In this document: positions 58,966 to 64,000 of the stretch, in pieces
How the letters are laid out: every line of letters starts with the position of its first letter
Position numbering within the stretch: position 1 is the stretch's first letter
Assembly (NCBI GenBank): GCA_954871525.1
Contig: OX940861.1
Location: forward strand, 12,322,842-12,386,841
Direction: 5' to 3'
Origin: Parietaria judaica
Taxonomy: Eukaryota > Streptophyta > Magnoliopsida > Rosales > Urticaceae
Length of the DNA stretch: 64,000 bases
Notes under the pieces: model-generated
Told to the model about the DNA's origin: nothing
Seen by the model: the letters and a program-made list of their open reading frames with translations, nothing else
The model's database searches: none
Program-made: the position numbers and the translations under genes

Positions 58966-61900
58966 TCAGTCCGACATGTACGGTTCTCGCAATTCCGTCG
59001 GAAGCTGAAGCTCGGGTTCACCTTCAGACAGAGGGGCAAAGTAGCAATCCACCATGTCCTTTGACACAGCTTCTAAACTTGGAGGGTCCCACTGAAAAAT
59101 TTATGTTCGGAAAGAAAAATATTAATATATCACAGTAAGTCTGGAGAACTCTCCCAACGATTTTCAATAGGAATTTTCGACTAATCAAACATCCCGGTTA
59201 ACCTTAATGCACCTTATATAGACTTAAACACCCCTAATTAATTCTATACATAAAATACACAATTAATGACATAAAAATTCTATATATGGGCTCCAGTATA
59301 TACTATATACCTGTGGAGCGAAGTCCTTATCGACCAATCTGGCACGAACACCCTAATGAAAGAGGGCAAAAGATTATCAAACGAAAACTTAGAAAGATAT
59401 TTCTTTTTCCGTCTGCAAATTATGAGGTCCAAAACATTTGGGAGCTCGTACCTCGCAGAAGTCGTTTGAGACCACTTTGGAAATTGCGGTTAGGGAAAGC
59501 CGGTATTCGCGAACCAAACATTGATCGAGAGGTTGGAATCTGCCTTCGCGTATCTACCAAGATTAGGAAAGTCAAAGTCAAAGACAAAGACGGAGAGAAA
59601 GATTGTGATAAAGTGTTGTAAAGATGTTTGCTTTGATGAGAAGGAAGAGATGTTACTTACAGAATGAAGAGTGACCTTCAAGCTTAGAGGAGAAGCTGCT
59701 CTTAGCTTCTTAATTACTGAATACGTCCATTCGTCGTGCGACTCCGATGCCTCCTTTTCCTGATAAATTAATTGAACTTATACAGTTTTATTATACCAGT
59801 CGATGTAATAATGGATTCTTGTCATATTAAAATCTACATTACTAAATTGTTTGTACAAAGAAAATTATTTTAAATGACTCCAATAAAGAACCGACGAAGA
59901 GAAACATAAATGGTATCATGCTTACCAAGGCATCAACAATTTCCTCGACGGTGTCATGACTAAAGCATCTATCGATGACGTCAATTCTAAATCAACATAA
60001 AGAAGAAATCAATTTAGAATTTCAGACATGCATATCGACGTGGATTGATACAAATATGTGAGAGATCAAAAAGGCTTTGAATTTATCATGCACTATGACA
60101 TAACAACAAGCCACGTTTTACCAAGCAAGTAAGCACAAGACCGATAAAAGAACCAGAAATGCTATAATTCAACTGGTGACGGAAAGTTACTTGTTGATAA
60201 CACTTCGCTTTTCAGGATAAACAACATCACCATACTGTGTGAGAGCTGTTTCTATAACAGAAGGATCATCAGTCCTCAAGTTACTCAGGTGGTCTTCGAC
60301 CCAACTTAGTTTCTGAAAGAGCAAGTTTACATCAATGTAATCTTATAAACAAAAAATTGAAAAGAATATAAATTATCTTAATACAATACAAAAGCCAAGT
60401 ACAAACCTCCTTAAAGGCATAGTGCGTAGCAAGGCGACAGGCGATCATTTCTACACCATTAAGCTTGTCTCCTGTAAGCGCCAAGTATTCCCCTGTTATA
60501 AACAAAAAGATTAGATGGAACAATAAATTATTTTTTTAATCAAAATTTTCAGCCTAGCTAGTGATATAAAAGAGAGAGAAAAGTGAGTTAAATTATTAGT
60601 GTGAAACTTTTTTCTACTGTGAAGAACAAAGTTGAGCATATAATTAAAATTTTAAATTTTAAAAGAATTTAATCAAACTTATAACACCAAATATTGTCTA
60701 TATTATTATTTAGAAACCTAGATACATCAAGACAAATACAGATATCAGAATGAATGTTGAATCACCTAAGTAACCGGGTAGACGAGAAAGATAAAAGGAA
60801 GCCCCTGTATCTGGATGGAAGCCGATTTGAGACTCGGGATGGGAAAAAACCTACATGGTTTTGCAATTTTGAATATAGTGTCATTTATACACGACCAAAT
60901 TCTAATGTATATACATAATATAGATATGCACGTACATAAATATCTCAGTATACTAAATTTAGAATATGAACAGACACATACAGTTTTATCAGTCACCAAA
61001 CGGAACATTCCTGGGAGTGAAATTCCAGCCCCGGATCCCATGGTAAAACCATCCAATATAGCCACCTGAATTAAATTCAAGGAAATGAAAAATTCAGAAA
61101 CATATCTAAAATATCCCGACTAATAACAAAGTCCGGTCATACACCATTGCAAATACGAACAAAAGATGAAGCTCTTAATCGCGAAAGATAGTAGGCGATC
61201 CATTTCTGAATTTGCATATAGAAGGATGTATAGTTGCCACTTCTTTAGTATTATGAATTTGAAACTCATTTCACAAATTATTTATACAAAGTTTCAAGCT
61301 AAGTATATAAATACACCTTATCTAAGTAAAAACCAAAGCTAAAAACACTAAAATCATACACGAACATAACATCTGAAGAGGACAGTCACTCACATGGGGC
61401 TTTAAACACGTTCCCTGAAAGTACACAAATTTATATAACGTCTCGAAAAACGTCTTACACTCCCCAACATTTCCTGCAAAGAATTACAGGATTTGAACAA
61501 ACCGTCAAATCGAGCGTCGTTATACGAATAATACGTGATACGATCCAATAATCGAACAAAATACTTAAATAATCACTTCTCAGCGAAACAAAACACACCT
61601 TCATTAATTAGATTATACAGCGAAACGGCATCAACGCCAGAACAGAAGGCCCTGCCACTACCCTTTGAAAAGGATCAATACTCATAATAAGCTCAAGAAA
61701 GTTCTTCTCATTTTCTCAAAGCATTTTCTCATAGGCATACATACGAAGAATACCTTCATCAACAAAAAGTCAATGTCTGGGTTCTCTTCCCATGATTCAT
61801 ACAGTCTCTTCAGCTTAGATACCTACAAACCAATCACCAAACCCAACTCTTCAATTCAATATATCCGAGAATCGAAACAAAAAAATAAAATAAAAAAATA

Positions 61901-62196
61901 GTAAACGAGTACCATTTCAGTATTGAGTGCGTTCAGAGAAGACGGGCTGTTGAGAATCGCCGTCCTCGATCTTGCTCTTCCTTCGACCAGAATCTGAATC
62001 ACAACACGCATTCACAAAGCAGAGGATCTCCATTGAGAATTGGATCCACACAGAAAAAGGAATGGAAGAGAGAATCGATCGGAGTAAGGATCAAGACCGG
62101 CTTCTGGAAATAGTCATCTTCGTATGAGTTGGGAATAGCTGAGAGAGCTCTGTGACGCAAAGAAGAGTACGTTCTCGCCAACGCCAAAGCTCTCAT
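58966..62196 (-). CDS. 3-hydroxyisobutyryl-CoA hydrolase-like protein, mitochondrial
   Basis: Crotonase-fold enzyme of the HIBCH family, expected in valine catabolism or a related mitochondrial acyl-CoA hydrolysis. Fourteen exons: 62196-62098, 61993-61913, 61822-61754, 61662-61599, 61473-61394, 61065-60982, 60850-60766, 60492-60407, 60312-60191, 59986-59926, 59759-59661, 59553-59452, 59352-59311 and 59091-58966, giving 399 residues. The N-terminus (MRALALARTYSSLRHRALSA) is a typical mitochondrial presequence. Crotonase blocks: KGSGRAFCSGVDAVSLY, MGSGAGISLPGMFR, SQIGFHPDTGASFYLSRLPG, and the HIBCH-type C-terminal IREGRFQPLDQCLVREYRLS and VRARLVDKDFAPQWDPP. Tail-to-tail with NRPD2, about 0.9 kb apart. 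The first donor (AAGCCG|GTCTTG) is weak and the least certain junction. Confidence 0.9.
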
Positions 62197-62927
62197 TCTC
62201 TCTCTCTCTCTCTCTCTGAAAGCAAAAACCTTAAACCCTGAAGAAGCTCAGTGAAATGGTGTTGCTCAGTAACGTGGTTTTCGGTAATGGGCTAAATCAA
62301 TTGGGCTGTGTTTGGGCCCAGAGAGAGAGAGAGAATTGTATTTTTTAATATAGGGATTAATCTTTCATAGAATTAAATTATTCAATATCCAAAAATTATT
62401 CTTAAAATATAGTTTTAATATCCTATTTACTCACCTTTTTTTTATATAATTTAATCGTCTGATCTAAGAAACAATAAAGGCAGTGTAAAAGTGGTAATTG
62501 CACATTGACTGTACATTTTAGCTGTTTTGGAAATTTGATTTTTTTTTAACTATAAAATCTATAGGGTATTAAAGTAAAATTCTCAATGGTTTATCAATTA
62601 TTAAACATAGCCATATCAAATAGTCTGGCTCGTCGTGTCTGCATTTATTGTATCTTGCAATTGACTCATAAAATATATATACATACTAATATGAATAATT
62701 AAATATATGTATGTTTTAGGACTTTAGGACTTAAATGTAAATATGTAAATTCTGTGTGTCATAAATATAAACAGATATGTACATATATTAGTTACTTTAT
62801 ATTTAAATAGTTTAATTAGGCTGTTAGACGTCTTCTCTACCCCTATATACGTTCGGTCAAGTGTAATCATTAGTCATGAAATGAAAATTTCTCTGATGTA
62901 TTTTCAGTCATCGCCTTCCTCAAAATT

Positions 62928-62966
<39 letters not shown>

Positions 62967-63082
62967 GAACGAATGTAAATAATTACAAACGCCAAAGTTG
63001 GCTTTTATTCTGTGCATGGTAAATCTTAAGTCAACGGCTAAAAAAAGCCTAAAAGTGGTAACAATTTATTCATTTGTATTAA
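62197..63082. other. Intergenic with an (AT)16 microsatellite
   Basis: AT-rich DNA; a GAGA/CT repeat lies in the leader of the hydrolase-like gene (62195-62220). A perfect AT dinucleotide run covers 62931-62962. No gene was seen. Confidence 0.6.
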
Positions 63083-63095
63083 GGGTGCGTTTGTT

Positions 63096-63129
63096 TGCAT
63101 TAAGATTCAGACGTCTGAATCTTAATGCA
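63096..63129. repeat. 34-bp perfect palindrome
   Basis: TGCATTAAGATTCAGAC followed immediately by its exact reverse complement, with no spacer. It sits in the sub-terminal part of the presumed transposon. Confidence 0.95.
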
Positions 63130-63600
63130 CATATGAATATAAAGATCTTACATCTGGATCTGAATGCTTAAAAATTGAGTCTGTTTGTTTTTTAAGATCT
63201 GAATGCAGATCTGGATGTGATTTCATTTTGTAATTAAGTTTTTTTACATAATAATAAGCAAAAAGTTACTATTTTTAGTACAAATGTAGACTATACCTAT
63301 CATAAAATAAATATTTTTGAATCATTTAAATAATTGTTTGTAATTAAAATTCATCAAACACCCTTGTTCATGACAAAAAAAAATACATCAAAATATTAAT
63401 TCACGATATAAAAAAGCAACACATAAAAAAAAAACATAATATTAAAATCCACAAACACATCATAACACATGTTCATGACATAAAAACACATCAAAATCTT
63501 AGTTCATGATAAAATAAAATAAAAAACATATCATAATATTTGTTCATGACACAAACACAAAGTATATGTTCACGACAAAAAGATATATCAAAATACTAAA

Positions 63601-64000
63601 TTAGAAAAATCCAAACTTCTTCCACGCAGCTTTTGCCCACATTTCTAAAGTATTAATCTCCTTGAAGCTCATCCATGCCTTTCGATATATTGCTCCCTCA
63701 CAAAAAACTAGAGCAGTTCCAGAGTATAAAGGCTCCTCCCATCCAAGTTCATCTAATTTCGCCTTGCATTCTTCATAAGTAGGGCCACCGTCATTTTCAG
63801 TCAATGTCTTTAACGCTGAACGAATCTCATCATCTATTTCATTTTGATGTGACACTTTTATTTTCTTTCTCATTTTCTGTCCGCCTAAAGGATTGGAAAA
63901 TTGAGATTGAGAAACGTTAGCAATATCATCATTTTCACTAGTGGGCCCATTTTCTTCAAGAGAAGCATCTACGTCAATAACCGGAGATGAAGAAGATATC
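63601..64000 (-). CDS. C-terminal part of an unknown ORF, possibly a transposon accessory protein; partial
   Basis: The reading frame enters from the right edge (SSSPVIDVDASLEENGPTSE), passes a basic patch KMRKKIKVSHQNE and ends KAAWKKFGFF at 63601. The C-terminal block DEIRSALKTLTENDG...GPTYEECKAKLDELGW is helical-looking and charged. Its position inside a probable PIF/Harbinger end suggests the Myb/SANT-like ORF1 these elements carry, but the DNA-binding part is not in the window. I do not recognise the family firmly. Confidence 0.5.
   Translation of the reverse strand, partial: ISSSSPVIDVDASLEENGPTSENDDIANVSQSQFSNPLGGQKMRKKIKVSHQNEIDDEIRSALKTLTENDGGPTYEECKAKLDELGWEEPLYSGTALVFCEGAIYRKAWMSFKEINTLEMWAKAAWKKFGFF

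Larger units (their letters stand above)
63083..64000 (-). mobile_element. Terminal part of a probable PIF/Harbinger-type transposon
   Basis: Begins after TTAA with GGGTGCGTTTGTTTGCATTA. The GGG...GTTTGTTT style of terminus after a TAA/TTA target is typical of plant PIF/Harbinger and Tourist elements. A 34-bp perfect palindrome sits 13 bp inside the end, and an ORF reading toward this end starts beyond the right window edge. The opposite terminus and any transposase lie outside, so the superfamily call is tentative. Confidence 0.45.

Noticed and set aside
62931..62962. AT dinucleotide run as a regulatory TATA region
   Set aside because: A simple microsatellite about 730 bp upstream of the nearest gene start.
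1..64000. CRISPR array, bacterial operon or integrated prophage
   Set aside because: No regularly spaced repeats of that kind; all genes have spliceosomal introns and plant homology.

Overview
The window is nuclear DNA from a eudicot plant. The coding genes carry many short GT-AG introns, the intergenic DNA is AT-rich, and the encoded families are plant-specific or plant-typical (class II formin, POLAR, the Pol IV/V second subunit). Centromeric-type (CRM), Tat-type and other Ty3/gypsy retrotransposons lie between the genes, with several MITE-like elements. I cannot place the species below eudicot from sequence alone.

Layout. 1-2630 (-): the 5' half of a class II formin with a PTEN-like/C2 N-terminus, running off the left edge. 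5167-7562 (-): CTF7/ECO1 cohesin acetyltransferase, with two E2F-type sites upstream. 8071-9650: non-autonomous transposon debris and an LTR-like stretch. 10459-16409 (-): a 19-exon IPI1/TEX10-family ribosome-biogenesis gene. 17244-18113: a hAT-like element holding an apparently perfect 306-bp tandem duplication. 18487-19430: gene fragments, including the first part of a SINAT-type E3 ligase cut off before its RING. 19790-34428: a three-layer transposon nest. A decayed Ty3/gypsy element is split by an LTR-like insertion of about 2.7 kb, which is split in turn by an 8.2-kb Tat-type element with 97%-identical LTRs and TSD TCTAT. 36143-36612: a MITE. 36904-38970 (+): POLAR-like cell-polarity gene. 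39678-44515: CRM-lineage retrotransposon with TSD AATAT. 44927-45385: a second copy of the same MITE. 45689-47108 (+): eIF5A. 48429-49888 (+): chorismate mutase 2. 50451-51746: hAT-like element. 51961-52421: another MITE. 53135-58061 (+): NRPD2/NRPE2. 58966-62196 (-): mitochondrial 3-hydroxyisobutyryl-CoA hydrolase-like gene. 63083-64000: the end of a probable PIF/Harbinger-type element with an ORF.

The genes do not form one pathway. They are a normal eukaryotic neighbourhood: cytoskeleton, chromosome cohesion, ribosome assembly, stomatal polarity, translation, aromatic amino-acid synthesis, RNA-directed DNA methylation and branched-chain amino-acid catabolism. I did not find a convincing undescribed molecular system. 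The strongest novel-looking material is the nested transposon block, the 9-bp-TSD MITE families (one copy just upstream of eIF5A, another upstream of the RdDM polymerase gene), the perfect 306-bp duplication, and a chorismate mutase 2 with an apparent secretory leader. Exon boundaries were derived by hand from splice signals, reading frame and remembered family sequences. All identifications should be read as homology calls made without a database search.
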